From Ciborinia camelliae (taxonomy: Eukaryota > Ascomycota > Leotiomycetes > Helotiales > Sclerotiniaceae), in NCBI GenBank assembly GCA_025890175.1, contig JANPYM010000003.1, positions 1 to 64,000 on the forward strand: DNA of 64,000 bases. Direction: 5' to 3'. The notes beneath the pieces were generated by a model, which ran no database searches, was not told the origin of the DNA, and worked only from the letters and a program-made list of their open reading frames with translations. Positions 17,589-30,538 of the stretch are shown here, piece by piece (the stretch's first letter is position 1; each line of letters starts with the position of its first letter). A program made the translations under genes and the position numbers.

Positions 17589-20094
17589 CTAGGAAAAACT
17601 AGTTCCACCAGTCCCGCTCCCCAAATTTGACGCCGCAAGTCCATTACTCAATCTCCTTGGTCCGCCCGGTCCTACACTACCACCCGGCATACCGATTGGA
17701 TTACTGATGCGTGTATGATCATCGAGTTGTGATTTTGATTCTTTGCGTTTAGGTTTATTTTGTGTATCTGTAATCAATGTGGATGTGGATAAAGATGTAT
17801 CTCGAGATTCTTCATTGCGGATTCTTTCATCGCCTAGGAGGGGTGTTTCTTCATCGGTTAAGGATCCGAGTAATGATTCATCATCATCATCGCTGTTGGT
17901 GGTTTTGTTGAATCCCTCCATTTCTTCGAGATGCCAGATGGGTATTGCGCCGATAATAGCAATTGTACCGAGAAGAAAGTACGGTGTAATGATATATCCC
18001 TCCTTCAAACCCCACGTAAAAGCGATTCCGGAAATTGCTGGACCAATTGCTCTCCCAATTGCCGAGATAGAGACTGCAATTCCATTAAGCGTTCCTAGGA
18101 TCCGAAGACTGGAGGCCGAATTTGTGAGGAGGATGATGCAGCAAGGGAAAGCAAAGATGACAGCGAAGGATTTGACGACCAGAATAGCAAACATGATGAT
18201 TTGTTGCCAAGCTGAGGATTCGATGAGGGCGGTAAATGGAGTTATGAAACAGACGATGGGAAATGTTATCGCGCAACATTTGAAGCAGTTTAGAACACCG
18301 AATTTGCGGGCCGCGGGTGGGAAGATCAGAAATTGGATGAAGCAACCCACAACACCGTAAAGGGTGAAAATTGTGCCGATGCGGCCGGACTGAAGACCAA
18401 AACCTCCGGAGAATTTGAAGGGGAATTGTGTGTTTGTAGAATCATGTACTTGACGCGGATGATGCATGAATACTGGGAGGATTTGGTCATAGGAGACGGA
18501 ATGGAGAGCGAGGAATGTATAGGCAACGAGGTTGATAATTGATTGTCGTGTGAATACTTCTTGAAGAGTTGGGCGGGTAACTGGAGTTTTCGGTTTAGTA
18601 GATTCGAAGTTGTCGTCAAGGACTTGGGTAGAATCTGATTCTGAAGCGGATGAAGGTCTAAGAAGTGGTGATGATTCGTCGTAGGCTGGGTGGCCAGGTG
18701 AATGATGCTTTGGTCGAGATTGACAGCAAAGCACTTTGGAAGAATTAACGACTTTCTTCCCCACTTCTAAGCCCCAATCCGTTTTGTCGCGTTTGGATTC
18801 CAAGGTTTCCTAAAATCTGTCAGTGCAAACCTAAAAAGTTTATCTGTTTGAACGTACCCTCAAGAATAAAAAGCCAGTTGTAATTCCAATCATAAAAAGA
18901 AAACAGGCAATGATGTTTGGTAATGCAAAAGGGAAATTCAGGAAAAACCTGTTGTGTCCAAAAATATTTGGAAAGTTTTGGGCCGGTTGAGCGAAAAATC
19001 CTCCAAAAGATGGACCAAATATAGATCCAAGACTCCATACTAAAGGCATGATAGAAAAGGCTCTCGGTTGTAACTCCTTCTGAGGGACCATTTCTGCTAC
19101 CATTGTTCGGATAATTCCCACTAGTAGCTGTTAGCTTCTATGCTGAGTCTAATTGGAACACGAGAACGAACCATTTCCATTACAAGCTCCTTGAAGTGCT
19201 CTAGCAATGATGGCCATGGGTAAAGATACTGACATGCCCCATATCATACTACATATCATTGTGCATGTTAATCCCATCAAAATTGCAGGTTTGCGACCAA
19301 ATGTATCGGAAGCTCTTCCCCACAAAATGGCGGTCAAGCATTGAGATAGTGAAAATACAGCAGATGTTATACCTGCCCATTGTGCCACATCTTTCTTCTC
19401 TACTCCAAAACTTTCGATCATCTCAGGCTGGGAATAAATTAGTCACGTGATCCTGAAGGAGAAGATTCAGGAGAAGATCCCGGAGAGGATCTAGGATCAG
19501 GATACTTACGAGATATGGAAAGACCGAAGTCAAGGCGACTGGTTCTGCGAATCTACATATTGCTGGAAGAAAATTAGTACCAAGAATTGAACAACGCATG
19601 GTCTTCCATTTAGACTGCTGCTAATTGGTCGGTCTACACGATGGTGACGGTGGAAGCGGAAGGGTACATCCGACTGAGCAGAACCGGTGGAAAATATCAC
19701 AGCTGAATAACAATCTCCCATACATCTTCCAAATATATTCCAATCACATTCGCATGAAGGATGAAGCGCAGGAAGAGAGAAATATTCAATTAATTCTTCT
19801 CCAAATCGATGTAACTAAGTGATTTGCATCATCTTCATATGTGAGGACAGGACAGGAAATTTCTTAAGGCACCATCGCACTGTACTATAGGCGCGGTAGG
19901 TAACTTTTGCAATAAGCAGCCTCCCAAAAATCATCAACGATCTTCCTCATCCTCATCCTCATCACAACGAAGAAACTTTCAACGATTTGAAGAACTGCTG
20001 GACATTTGTAAACGCAACGAGATGAACCAGGTGACTTACCAAGAATAGTGAGTTGGGCCACAGGTAATTTTGCTGGACCAAGGTTCTTCACCAT
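17589..20094 (-). CDS. MFS transporter (YCR023C/ZIFL-like), 615 aa, five exons
   Basis: Exons on the minus strand are 20094-20040, 19562-19510, 19427-19172, 19120-18858 and 18809-17589. All junctions are GT..AG and the frame closes exactly. It starts MVKNLGPAKLPVAQLTILA and continues ICRFAEPVALTSVFPYLPEM, a start I associate with fungal tetracycline-resistance-like MFS carriers. Motif A, GRASDTFGRK, is at about residues 73-82, between helices 2 and 3. The central cytosolic loop carries ESSPLL (about 253-258) and the long C-terminal tail EETPLL (about 529-534). Both are acidic dileucine signals of the type that sort fungal membrane proteins to the vacuole. The first intron is unusually long (477 bp). 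The substrate cannot be told from sequence. It is divergent from the peptidase gene at 21630. Confidence 0.88.
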
Positions 20095-21629
20095 ATTGAT
20101 ATCGATGGTGATATTGGTGGCGGTGAGAAAACTTTCTCCTCAACCTCCCAAAATTGATAATCGGAACTACGACCCTTTTCCGAAGCAAGCATGGAAAACC
20201 ACGATACCGTGAGATGTTTGAGTAGCTTCGAGTTGATCTGATATTGTAAGAAGAGAAGGGAGCTAATAGAATAGCATATAAAGTCTATTGTAATAAAAAA
20301 TGGGAGGAATCTTCAAGATATGTAAGCAATGTTTGTAAGTTTGCACGTTTTGTAGGAGAAGTGAGAAGTCATTCTTTAAGAGGGAGAAAAAGTGTCCAAG
20401 CCAAGTTGAGTGGGGCAAAAGATGAAAGTCTCGAGGGGCAACTTTTACAACTTCGTCAAGTTACGCTTTTCCGATTCACGATAAGTCTGTACGCTAAATC
20501 TCCGTATTTCATGGATTTAACGCCGTCTTAATTCCATGAACCTTGGTCAAATATATATAAAATGCATATAGATGCATATAAATGGATATAAATACATATA
20601 AATACGTATAAATGGAGATATTATATGAATCTACATTGGTTAATGAAAAAATGGACGAGAGTGAATCAATTTCATTGGAGAAAAGATTCGATTCGATGAA
20701 AAAAATCCAATCTTCAAGGATTCTAGGCCGATTATCGCTTCACGGTGAGTCACGTGAAGAATACGGACTCTTGTTCCATCTTTTGCCCCACGTCGGCAGG
20801 GTCAGATCACATTGGGTTTAGTCGATAACGGGAAGTGGAATTGATTTGTCAGCCTTATTGACGGCTTAACGGCATGGCGTTCATCACTTGAACCAGACTT
20901 CGGATCCATGCTTTTTACCTGCATTTACACATGGGCATGCCTTTTTACCATCCTGCCCAGTACTTTCATTCGATTCGATATGGTAAATGGAGTGAAGTGA
21001 AGAGTGAAGTGAAGAGTGAAGTGATCCCTTTTCTTTTCTTTTCTTTTCTTTTCTTTCCTTTCTCTCCTTTCCTTTCTTTAAACTATTCCCGAATGAGAAG
21101 GTACCTATGAATAAGGTCTTCTCTTCTCTTCTCTTCTCTTCAAACAAATCACCCTTTCATTCTCCTCTCCCTCGTGAGGAACAATGGAATGTCTATGTAG
21201 GCCACGATAGGTCGGTCCAGATAGGATTATCTTCGGATGTACGTTTCTCCGCTTTTTTACCCTCATTACCCTTATCAGTGACCAGCAAGCAATTCAATCA
21301 ATTGATCTCCCGAGGTCGTTCATCACATCCATCCATATCCATCCATATCCATCCCAGCCTACCAGGGAAGCTCTTCTTTATTAGCCTGCATGCCAGTCGG
21401 GAAGTGAATATATACCCCGCATAAGCATTAAGCATTAAGCATTCGTACGCATACGAGTACGCATACGGCATAAAGTTCCCGTGAGCTGTGTGGATTTGAC
21501 CTTTCTTTATCTTTCATCATCAGCATAAACCCCATCAAGCTTTAATATCTTGATGATTTCTTTCCTCACTCTTCATATCACCCCTCACTCACACTCTCAC
21601 TCTGACTCTGACTCTCACTAACCATCATC
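20095..21629. promoter_or_regulatory. Divergent promoter region, MFS and M28 peptidase
   Basis: The 1.5-kb gap between two divergent genes contains a GTCACGTG E-box-like site near 20748, repeated GCATATA/GTATAAATGGA motifs at 20565-20620, TTTTC and TCTTC runs, and CATCCATATC repeats. No gene is supported within it. Confidence 0.4.
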
Positions 21630-24099
21630 ATGGGTAGACTCCCGGGTGAAAAGAATATGGAGAGCAATGAGCATACTCCATTGATTGCGACGGTCATCGT
21701 TGGCCCACCGCGACAAAGATACCAACATGGTACTTTTTGTCGATTCTTTAACATCGCTGCATCTTGTTGCTTGATTTCCGCCGTTTTCCTATTCATACTC
21801 CCTCTCGAGTTCAGACCTCCACACCATCGACATTGGGACAACGATAAAGATTACCAAGAATCATCTGCCTCCATCACATACGAAGAACTTCAACAAATAT
21901 TGCTCGACACCCCAAAGGCGGAAAAGGCAAGAGAATGGAGTAAATATTATACATCTGGACCACACGTAGCTGGAACGAATAAAAGTCAGGTTCTGTGGAC
22001 ACAAGAGAGATGGCAAGAATTTGGAATTGAGTCAGAGGTCATCTCATATGATGTTTACCTTAATTATCCTCGTGGTCACCGACTTGCCTTGTATGAAAAG
22101 AAGAGCGAGGGTTCTGGCAAGGAGGAACTGAAGCTCAAGTTCGAAGCTAGTTTGGAAGAGGATATTCTTGAAGAGGACGAAACTACTGGACTCGACAACA
22201 GGATTCCCACCTTTCATGGATACTCCGCATATGGAAATGTCACCGCACCATACGTTTATGTCAATTATGGCACGTATCAAGACTTCGAAGATCTAGTGAA
22301 GCTCAACGTCAGTTTGGAGGGTAAGATCGCTATTGCCAGATATGGTGGTATCTTCCGTGGTCTCAAGATCAAGCGCGCAGAGGAATTGGGAATGGTTGGG
22401 ACTGTTCTTTTCAGTGATCCTGGTGATGATGGAGTGAATACTGAGGAGCATGGAGCTATTGCGTACCCAGATGGACCTGCCAGAAATCCAAGCAGTGTTC
22501 AAAGAGGTAGTGCTCAATTCCTCAGTGTCGCACCTGGAGATCCGTAAGTTATACCTCCTTAGTGACATCATGTCAGGCTAACTCCTTTGCAGAACGACTC
22601 CAGGATATCCTTCAAAACCTGGAGCTCCACGTCAACCTGTCCAAGGCAAAATTCCTTCCATTCCTTCTCTCCCAATCTCCTACGTTGATGCTTTACCTAT
22701 TCTCAAATCTTTGAATGGTATCGGCCCTGGACCAAAAGATTTGAACAAATGGTGGGATCGAAATCTTGGCTTGGCATACAAAGGAGTTGAATACAATATC
22801 GGACCTTCACCCGATGACCTCGTTCTCAATCTCGTCAACGATGTCGAATATGTTACAACACCTATTTGGAACTTGATTGGTATAATCAACGGAACATTAT
22901 CAGATGAAGTTATTGTCATCGGAAATCATCACGATGCTTGGATTGTAGGTGGTGCTGGTGATCCAAACAGTGGGTCCGCAGCCCTCAATGAAGTTGTTCG
23001 TAGCTTTGGTGTGGCTGTCTCGAAAGGATGGAAACCATTGCGTACCATTGTATTTGCAAGTTGGGATGGTGAAGAATATGGCTTGATTGGTTCAACAGAA
23101 TGGGTTGAGGAATACCTACCATGGTTGAATGATGCCAATGTGGCCTACATTAACTGTGATGTCGGTACCAGTGGCCCTACCTTTGGAGCATCCGCAAGTC
23201 CCCTTCACAACAAAGCTTTACACGAAGTTTTGAGTTTGGTTCAATCACCTAATCAGACAGTTCCAGGACAAACTGTTGGAGACGTTTGGGATGGAGTTAT
23301 TCATACTATGGGTAGTGGTAGTGATTTTACAGCTTTCCAAGATTTTGCCGGTGTTCCATCGATCGATCTTGGATTTGGACCAGATGTAAATCACGAGGGT
23401 GGTGGTGGAGCTATCTTCCATTACCATTCTAATTACGATTCATTCCACTGGATGGATACATATGGAGATCCAGGATTCCTTTATCATGAAGCCATGTCCA
23501 AGATTTGGGCTCTTTACACGGCCAAACTGGCCGAAACTCCAGTCATTTCCTTCAATGCTACGGATTATGCCAACGCATTACAAGGGTACATTAGCAAAAC
23601 CGAAAGCAAATTAGATTCCATCATGATCGGATCTTTATCTGATGAAGAACACGAAGCAGCTCGTTTCCGTCCCATGAATATCGAAACTAAAGGCGATATC
23701 AATACCCTCAAGCTCTCTTTCAGAGACCTCCACTCGCGCGCTTCTGTCCTCAAAGACGCAGCTATCCGTCACGACTCTTCTGCAGCCATCCTTGCACAAC
23801 ACGCAGGTCAGGATATTCCATGGTGGAAATGGACATCCCAACTTAAGCTCTATTCCCAGATTCGAACTGTCAATGAGAAATACAAGTACCTAGAAAGAAA
23901 ATTCTTATACCCAGAAGGTTTAGATGGTAGACCGTGGTTTAAGCATGTGGTGTTTGCACCGGGTTTGTGGACTGGTTATGCGGGTGCGGTTTTCCCCGGA
24001 TTGGTAGAGAGTATTGAGGCGGAGGATTATGAGAATGCGGAGAAGTGGATTGGGGTTATTGCGGAGTGTTTGGAGAATGCTGCGGCCTGGTTGGCTTGA
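21630..24099 (+). CDS. Glutamate carboxypeptidase II-like (M28B) membrane peptidase, 806 aa
   Basis: Two exons (21630-22543 and 22593-24099) join as GDP-TTPGYPSKP. This is a type II membrane protein: short cytosolic N-terminus with EHTPLI, one helix at about residues 39-59, then a luminal or extracellular part. Order: protease-associated domain (about 120-350), M28 zinc peptidase core, and a transferrin-receptor-like dimerisation domain at the end. The co-catalytic zinc ligands can be followed: H417 (GNHHDAW), D428 (GDPNSG), E465-E466 (WDGEEYG), D494 (NCDVG) and H583 (HYHSNYDSFHW). Length matches the PSMA/Vps70 family. The EHTPLI motif resembles acidic dileucine signals, so vacuolar location is likely. 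Probable role: trimming acidic C-terminal residues from peptides. Confidence 0.92.
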
Positions 24100-26271
24100 T
24101 TGGGATTGGGATTGGATTGGATTGGATTTCTGAGGTGATTTTATCAAGTTTTCTAATGGAAAGAAGGGATCGCGACTTGGAGACTTACTGGGTGGTACTA
24201 GAGAGAGAGAGGTACAGGATACAGAGGTACACACATACACGGCGGTATCGGATTCAGACAGATGAAGATAGAAGAGCCTGAGATAACCAACCTTGAACGA
24301 CCGAATGAATATACAGAGAAGAAAAATAAAATAAAACTTTTCATTGGATACTTTTCCTTCCATTTCATCCACTTCCTTTCATCCAAATCAAATTTTAAAC
24401 ACCGTAATGTATCCGATGATAATGCTCAACATTTCATTTCATTTCATTTCATTTATCTTGGGATTTGATCTGATCTGATTTGATCTGATGACTTATTGAT
24501 GGATGGCTAATGGTAATGATCGTTACTGATGAAATGGGAAAAATCATTCAGGGTTGCGATGGATTGGGATGGGGATTAATACCCAACTCAACTCAACTCA
24601 ACTCAACCAGATGTTATACCACAGGATGTAGGGATGAATATATCGATCGGGCCGCTGCGCATGAGGCGCATGTCATGTCATGTCATGCCATGTAATGTAA
24701 TGCAGAGGTTGTGATACAGAGGGAGAAGTTGACGTTGTGTTACTTGAGAGTGTGGTGTGGGTGTGGGTGTGGGTGATACAAAATTTAAATTTCTTGGCGG
24801 GGTGTGTGTGGTGCGCGGTGGAGTATGGGGTGTAGGACCCGTATGAGGGAAATGAGAATGGGATGGGATGGAGGGAGGGGGGGTAGATGGGATTAGCATG
24901 AGTATGAGTATGAAGATAAGATGGTATGGTATGGTATGGTGGAATAGAATAGAATAGAATGTCGAAGTTGATGATTTCGTAGGTCGATATTGATAGGGAG
25001 GTTAATGGATAGACTGGGGGGGGGGAATTATTTGCTACCTATTCATTAGTGCTTTATTGGTTTAGGAAACTTGGAGAAAGAGTTGGTGTGTAGTACTTGT
25101 ATGATATTATACTACGTATTTGGAGTATTTATTGATTTATTTTGATAGGTACGAAATGAAAGGAAATGAAATGAGGAGTTTAGGTGAAAGTGTAAGTGTA
25201 AGTAAGGATGTTTATAGAAAGAGAGGTCTGTTTTATTGGTTGGGGGTTGATGGTTGATAGTTAAGGGTTGATGAGGAGGGAATTTGGGGGTGGAAGATGG
25301 AAAAATGAGATGGAAAAGGGAGGTCGCTTGTTGCTTGCTGTGGTGGGGAATTAATTAATTGGGGTGGGTGGGCGAGGGGTGAGGGGAGAAGTTAGTGGGG
25401 TAGAGAATGTTGGAGGTGAGAGGTCAAACATATAAGGTGAATTGACGATAAAGGTTCAGAGACGAGGAATGAGAAAAAAAGGAGATAAGAAAGGACAAAA
25501 GATAAATATTGACGGAGGTTTTTAATTAGTAATAAAGTAGGACTTAAATTTAACTTGATATACTGAGAATCAGTATGGATATAATAATTGAAGGTATCAT
25601 GGATAGCTGAATCAATTTAGAATATGGAAAAAGGGGGTCGCTTATTGACGAACGAATCGAGTGGGTGGGGCAAGGTTAAAGAAGGAAGGAGGGTGGGGTA
25701 TCGTAAGTGAATTGATGATTGGAAAGGGAAGTAATCAGAGGAGATACGATAAGAGAGGGGAATATCAATTCGATAAATTGTTTCAAGGAGGAGGAAAGGA
25801 GAAGTTGCGTTTTGAGATATTTGTATGTATCAATAATAATTAAAGTAGTTGAGTCAGTGTTTTTATTCTTCTATCGAATAAGTTTATAGAGAAGAAAGAG
25901 TATGCGAGTTGGAACTTTTTCCGGTGAACATGCGTTTGAATCATTGAATAGTTAATTGATAATGGAAGTATTATTGCGCTATAATCATATTTTTCTCAAA
26001 AAGCTTCATACGATGACACGTCTGCTACTGAGTCATAAACTCCCGTTAAATCTTTAATCTACTTTGGAAATTCCTTGGGCATAGAAACGAAAAAAAATAG
26101 TATTGGTGACTCGGAGAGAATCTAATCAGAATTTATTAATAAATGTAAAATGTAAGATTTATTCGTAACTATCTAATCAACTGTTACCAGAGTTTGGCCA
26201 TTGCATTCTACGTCTCAAGAACTCCCGCAGTGAAACGATCCATCATTTCCCCGAACACTTAAACCATATAC
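24100..26271. other. Intergenic, simple-repeat and G-rich region
   Basis: Contains GGATT, TTTCA, CTCAA, TGGTA and AATAG microsatellites (for example 24918-24960). The plus strand is purine-rich from about 24700 to 25800. A G-run cluster at 25361-25379 (GGGGTGGGTGGGCGAGGGG) fits the G-quadruplex pattern. No coding gene is supported. Confidence 0.5.
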
Positions 26272-27624
26272 CTAAATATTACCATGAGCCGCAGCAGCAG
26301 TAGCATTGGCGGCGGCAATCGTGTTGACGCTCTCAGCTGCGTTCGCAGCCACCTCTGCCATCACAATCGCATTAGAAGTCTGATTTAAATCGAGAGGCGC
26401 AAGCTCATTTCGCAACGTAGTGACACCTAAGCCAGGAATATGCTTGTTCTTCACGGGACAATCACCGCCATTCTTATGGTCATGATACTTGCAACGATCA
26501 ACTCTGGCCAAAAATACCGCTCCCGCCGTTTTTGATGCAACCTTTGCGTAAGCAGCCAATAGATCCCTGACAAATTCCATAGGCACCCAAAACTCGCCCT
26601 CGGTTCCCGGCTCTGAACCACCAAGTAACTTCCCAAATCCTCCATTCTGTCCATAGTATTTGGGATAACGGATGGAATAGGAAATGATCATGTCGACGAT
26701 CATTCTCCTCAATGGTGATCCCGGATTCGTATCCCCATACAGCTTAGTAATTTGTTTCGGAGTAGCACCAAGTACGTTACGACAATCTGGAGGCAATTCG
26801 GGAAGCTTCTGTCCACTCTGCGAGGGAGTAGTTTGATTTGAAGGATGCCCCGGAAAAGCAACGCCCAATAGAACCTGATACGCGCTAGGAGTATCAGGAT
26901 CAGTGAGAGCACTTTCGAGCTCAGCGCGCATGGATTCACGTTTTTCATCCTTGATTTTTCTGCGCTTCGTCTGATATGAAGTTTCTTCCTTTAAAGCCAG
27001 TACCATAGTATCGATGATCTCATTGGCGAATTCGGGAGCGATCAAAAATTGAGACAGTTTGTAACACTCCAACATTTGATCCCAAAGAATGACATATTGT
27101 TCCAATCGCTCATACACATCATCGCTGGTGATACCTGCAAATACTCTGGCTTTTTGCAAGGAGCGATACATGTTCCACGACATGAAGATGGCGAAAGCGT
27201 CAATTTGAGGTTTGGTCGTGCAAGGGAATGGAATGCAGGATTTGGATTTGAATTCTTGACGCAGTCTGAGGATGTAGGCGGGTGTTGGATCAGGTGTGAT
27301 GGGGGTACTTGGTGGCATGAAGATACTGCGGAAGAAGAGCGAGCTTAGGCAAAAGACTTTGATGGGCCAGATGAAGCGTATTGGGGTGGTGGGAGAACCC
27401 ATTGTGATCATGACGTGTTGGCTGTAATCTTGTCTTTGGAGCTGTTAGTTATACATGGCATGTTGAAGAGTTTGATGAAGGGAGTTTACTTACCTTTGGA
27501 AGTCAATGGGGTCATTGGGGGTGTTGTTGGCTACCCAGGGTGTGTTGGTAACTTTGTAGAGATCTGATACAGGTTCCGCTTTCAGGCCTGGAAGGTTGTT
27601 ATATAAGTCTGATAGAGACGGCAT
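26272..27624 (-). CDS. BTB-1: BTB/POZ-like protein with C-terminal CHHC motif, 426 aa
   Basis: Two exons (27624-27494 and 27421-26272) join in phase 2 as DFQ-S-QHVMITMGS. The BTB-like region (about residues 44-160) runs VMITMGSP, a strand-helix stretch FCLSSLFFRSIF, then FAIFMSWN. Shared array motifs follow: WDQMLECYKLSQFLIAP..ANEIIDTM and SPLRRMIVDMIIS. Near the end is RCKYHDHKNGGDC (C-x2-H-x-H-x5-C), then an Ala-rich tail of about 50 residues unique to this copy. BTB domains mediate dimerisation and often bind cullin-3; no second known domain is visible. It is the first of six related genes. The BTB assignment is by pattern; the CHHC ending is not one I recognise. Confidence 0.78.
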
Positions 27625-29201
27625 TTTGTTGTTATCTATACCGATGTTGAGGATGATGTCGTTTGATGGATGTATGAATGGTTATGATATGTTGATTTAT
27701 GCTGTGCTGATATTTTGTGTCTTGATGGGAAGAAATGATCAGTTAAAAGTTCTCCTGTTGTAAAAATTCCTATGAAGTTGTAGGATCTAAGAGATTTTTA
27801 GGATGTTAGAAGAGATCTTGAGTTCTTAAATAGGGAATTGGGAATACAGTTGCAGCCAATACGGCTGTTTACTAGCATTCGACTTCAGACATAGGTACAG
27901 CCAGTACGGTAGTAAAGGATGGGCATAGATATGATATGGTCTGTGGACATCTAATTGGTACAAATTCATGCACAGCCCCATGTGTTTGTTGAGTGCAATG
28001 GTTTCCTGATGATATTAACGGTGTCGCTGAGAATACCATGTTTATCCTTTGTGATGCTGACTACTTGCTTGATTGACAGAGTCAGCCACATCCACCACCA
28101 AATTACATGTTATTAAGGGATATTCAATCCAGCCGTATACCGTGCTTCAAAAAAAGGCTTTTTAAATTCCCCTGCATATTGACAAGTTTGATGATATTCG
28201 AGTCAAGGGATATGTTTAAGTCACTTGCCAACTAGGTAGAAGTGAATGTACGAATAATTTCCAAGTTTTTTGAAACGCACCTAGTTAGATGGAGGTTGAG
28301 AAATACCAACTAGCTGCTTAATAAAGTTCAGTTCTTTCCCCCCCTTCAAAACCAGAAGCCGCATAATTGGCCAGCATGCTCAGATTTGGGAGATACGAAC
28401 CAGAAATAAGCCGCAAAATATAACACAAGACTGCAAGGCTTAGAGTGTTTTATTTCAACGAAAATACCTATATTGAGTGGAGTTCAAATGGAGATAGTTG
28501 TAAGACTGAAGGGGGGGGGGGGGGAAGAGGGGGATCTTTGGTTTGGAAGGGTTCATTCATTTCTAGATACGATCTTGAGGCTATATAGAACCTATAGTCG
28601 CATCTGCCGTATTGATCCCAAACACCGATCTTGTAGCTCGGAGGCAAACCGCCTAGCTGGAAGATATGTAGAAAGTAGAGACAGCTGAATTGAAAAGGTG
28701 TGCCAACTTCCCAAGGGCTTTATGATGGACCCTAAAAGTGCTATTGTGGTTGGGGAAAGAATAGTAAATAGAACAAACAATATATCCAGGCATCTAAAAT
28801 TAAAGTAGGTATTTAAATTTACTCTTGCATTTCACCTTTCAGATTCATGGTCATAAAAATAATCTTCAAATAGATGCTCTTGGGGTCAGGAGATTAAAGT
28901 ATCATTCATGAATTGGGTTACTTTGATGTTTAAAATAGGTATGTGGTAGGATCAGCTGAAATATCACTGTGCATGATGTGTTAACTGTGATTTGAATGCA
29001 ATGCTTGAAATATGTACCCTATGATTCTGGAAGTTTCTGCAGCAACCCTTCATACCAGAATTTCCCCCCTTGCCATTATGAACATAGATGCCTCCCCCAT
29101 AAATTTAGGGAATACTAGAGGCCAATCACCAAAATGAAACAAATCCTCAACTAAGCCAAAATCCACCAAATCAGAAATTCCTCCAGAACACCGAGCCATT
29201 A
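27625..29201. other. Intergenic between BTB-1 and BTB-2
   Basis: Holds a poly-G run at 28509-28523 and two CAG.CA.TACGG-like repeats near 27853 and 27899. No gene supported. Confidence 0.45.
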
Positions 29202-30538
29202 CTACTTGTCCAAACAGTCTTTACCCTTCTGGTGTATATGATACTTGCATCGATGCTCCTCCCATATCTTCTTCGGAGCATAGGATTTTATGAACTCCGA
29301 ATTCAGCTGTTCTGAGTTGTCTCGTCTTCTTAGCCCAAAAGTAAATCGAGAGCGAGGTCGTGGATTGGATGGGAGAAATAGGTGTGGACCGTCTGGATTT
29401 AGTATAGGAGCTGGAGGAATCCAAGGTCCACGGTTTGGAAGTGGGTGGTTTGGAGGTAAATTTAGAGATTCGTTTGGAAAGTTTGTGATTGGATGGTTTG
29501 CCCCAGGAAGTGGAATTCCATCTGTTGGAAACTGAATACTTGGGCGCGGATGGTTTAAACGCGATGAAAGTCGAATCGAGAAAGGATGACGGGGAGGCTC
29601 TGCATTTTTTAATGCAAGAAAAGGAGACAAGATATCATTGATCATGACTCGCAGTGGTGATGACTCGGCTGTGTTTTTGTCTGCTAGCTCTTCAGTCTCC
29701 TTACTCTCAAAGATTGGATCCTTGAAAATCTTTGAAAATTTTTCATCTTCAACCCAGTCCTTGTAGGCAGAAACCAGAGCATCCATGATGTAGTTTGCAA
29801 ATTGTGTTGCACCGATATAATCCGCCATAAAGTAGCAATGGAGCAATTGAAACCATCTCTTCTTATGAGATTGCTTCCGAAAATGGCCGTTGCACAACTC
29901 TTGGCGAACTGGGTGGATATTTACTAGACACTCTGCCATCTTTAAGTTTCGAGTGTAAAGCCAAGCGAGAAAGATTTCGAAACTTTCTGGTAGGTGATCC
30001 TCAAGCTCAATAAGTCCTTCACGACCGCACTTCCATCTATCACCATAAAGGGGCTTGAAGAACTGAGCTTGGGCTGCCAAAGCTCCCGCAACTGCCGTGA
30101 ACTTAACTTGCTGCGATCCACTTCCCACCAATACTGTCACAACTTTATTATTATTATCATCCTGTTGATAACTGCGCGATACTGTTAGCAAAAGATACAA
30201 TATATTGTTCTCAGGAAAACTTACAAGTCATAGCCACCAGAAAGAGGTGCCAAAATACTCATTTCAGTAGTCGGCATCACTGGTGCATGGAACCATTTGG
30301 TTGACAAAGCTCTGGCTAGTCTAAGTACAGATCGAAGATAGCGCGGGTGAGTTTGGACATATGTATGAACATCCAGGAGGTCATTGATTTCGTTGAAAGA
30401 GTCGGGATCCATACCAAGCATGAGTCTTTCAAGCTCTTGGAGATCTGCTTCAAAGCTATTGACTCTTGGAAGAGGCATAGCATTTATCACCGCCATGAGG
30501 GTATCAATCATCATTCCATTAGCGTTATTCGCGGCCAT
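29202..30538 (-). CDS. BTB-2: BTB/POZ-like protein with C-terminal CHHC motif, 427 aa
   Basis: Two exons (30538-30225 and 30171-29202) share a phase-2 intron at GGYDF-YQQ, directly before the BTB region VVTVLVGSGSQQVKFTAVAG. The N-terminal extension (about 105 residues) is specific to this copy. Core array motifs are present: FEIFLAWLYTRN, WFQLLHCYFMADYIGA..FANYIMDAL and SPLRVMINDIL. A Pro- and Asn-rich linker follows, then RCKYHIHQKGKDC close to the end. The ATG at 30538 was chosen because the frame upstream opens only at a TTG. The partner and process are unknown; a scaffold or ubiquitin-adaptor role would be typical of BTB proteins but is not shown here. Confidence 0.78.

Noticed and set aside
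17743..18360. 205-codon plus-strand frame
   Set aside because: Antisense of the MFS last exon, whose helices and splice closure are far stronger evidence.
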